Shown one piece after another: positions 5,225-5,547 of a DNA stretch of 5,547 nucleotides. The stretch is from Mollicutes bacterium. GTDB lineage: Bacteria; Bacillota_I; Bacilli_A; Izemoplasmatales; Izemoplasmataceae. The notes below the pieces were generated by a model. The model was given only the letters and a program-made list of their open reading frames with translations. It was not told the DNA's origin and did no database searches. The DNA is taken from positions 1-5,547 of the forward strand of contig PWHD01000017.1 in the NCBI GenBank assembly GCA_003555335.1, given 5' to 3'. The translations under genes were made by a program, and so were the position numbers. The number at the start of each line of letters is the position of its first letter. Positions within the stretch are counted from its first letter, which is position 1.

Positions 5225-5547
5225 GGACGCGGATATAATTGGTGGAGTTGAGGGTCCCTGAAACTTATCAGCGTCCGAACTTTTTCAATGAGCCCATCGA
5301 TACTCAACGCACCCTTGTTGGAGCCAATTAAAAGTTCAAAGCCTCAAGTTGAATTTGGATTAGGAATTTTAAATATAACGATTAATGCTAAATATCTAAT
5401 CTTTTATATTTTATCGGTCCAACATCGGTCCACTTCAAAACACTAAATATTCAGTAACTATGGGATTCTTTAGTGGTTTTCGGTCTACCATCGGTCCACT
5501 CTTCATGCTAGTATATACTTTGCCGGTTTTGCATCGGATTCCTTAGA
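5225..5547. other. Gene-free stretch, possible attachment-site region
   Basis: I see no plausible coding region on either strand in these 323 bases. Contents: a CTCCACCA sequence on the minus strand (5240-5247), 16 nt before the terminator hairpin, resembling the 3' end of a tmRNA or tRNA; the short palindrome AGGGTCCCT (5251-5259); an inverted pair GGACGC (5225-5230) and GCGTCC (5271-5276); an AT-rich segment at about 5340-5412; and three pairs of phased repeats from 5415 onward. The combination resembles the att end of an integrated element, but no T-arm (GGTTCGAATCC-like) or complete RNA gene is present, and no integrase gene is in the window. Confidence 0.3.
5415..5540 (+). repeat. Three pairs of 11-bp-phased CGGTCC-like direct repeats
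   Basis: CGGTCC occurs at 5415 and 5426, CGGTCT/CGGTCC at 5481 and 5492, and degenerate CGGTTT/CGGATT at 5524 and 5535. Within every pair the repeats start exactly 11 bp apart, and the second copy is preceded by CAT in all three. The 11-bp spacing places copies on the same face of the helix. Paired short direct repeats of this kind are known at arm-binding sites of phage and ICE tyrosine integrases, and also at iterons and some operators. The third pair is weak and lies close to the window edge, so the array may continue outside. Confidence 0.65.

Noticed and set aside
5415..5540. CRISPR array
   Set aside because: The repeats are 6-9 bp, paired at 11 bp, and lack uniform spacers, so they do not fit a CRISPR layout.
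5225..5547. Complete tRNA or tmRNA gene
   Set aside because: No T-arm, D-arm or paired acceptor 5' strand can be found before the CTCCACCA; only a 3'-tail-like fragment is present.

Overview
The window looks like chromosomal DNA from a low-to-medium-GC Bacillota, probably class Bacilli (Bacillaceae-like). The evidence is strong AAGGAGG-type ribosome binding sites, TGnTATAAT extended -10 promoters, intrinsic hairpin-plus-T terminators, and the protein types present. Species cannot be fixed from the sequence. Every gene I support is on the minus strand, so the map is best read from right to left. The left part (about 360-3313) is ordinary-looking, moderately GC-rich housekeeping DNA. The right part (about 3340-5547) is visibly more AT-rich and looks accessory.

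Left part: a strong hairpin terminator (62-98) closes a plus-strand gene that lies almost wholly outside the window. A 612-aa cytosolic S9 (prolyl-oligopeptidase family) serine peptidase follows at 360-2198, with its own extended -10 promoter. An aldo/keto reductase lies at 2495-3313 (272 aa after start correction), again with its own extended -10 promoter. These two look like independent single-gene metabolic units.

Middle: between 3446 and 4587 sits a compact, self-contained minus-strand transcription unit. It has a near-consensus promoter (4559-4587), a 154-aa divergent GIY-YIG-type nuclease gene, then three small ORFs (48 aa, a 63-aa membrane protein, and a 44-aa very basic protein), and an intrinsic terminator. 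I do not recognise the small proteins. This cassette is the best candidate for an undescribed system.

Right part: the cassette promoter is embedded in the 3' end of a broken DUF1538 membrane-protein gene (4565-5075), which has no normal start codon, a frameshift and a missing C-terminus. Beyond it there is no gene up to the window end. That stretch holds a minus-strand terminator hairpin, a CTCCACCA sequence resembling the 3' end of a tmRNA or tRNA, and three pairs of 11-bp-phased CGGTCC-like repeats that resemble integrase arm-binding sites. Together these suggest, but do not prove, that the right edge is an attachment-site junction of an integrated element.
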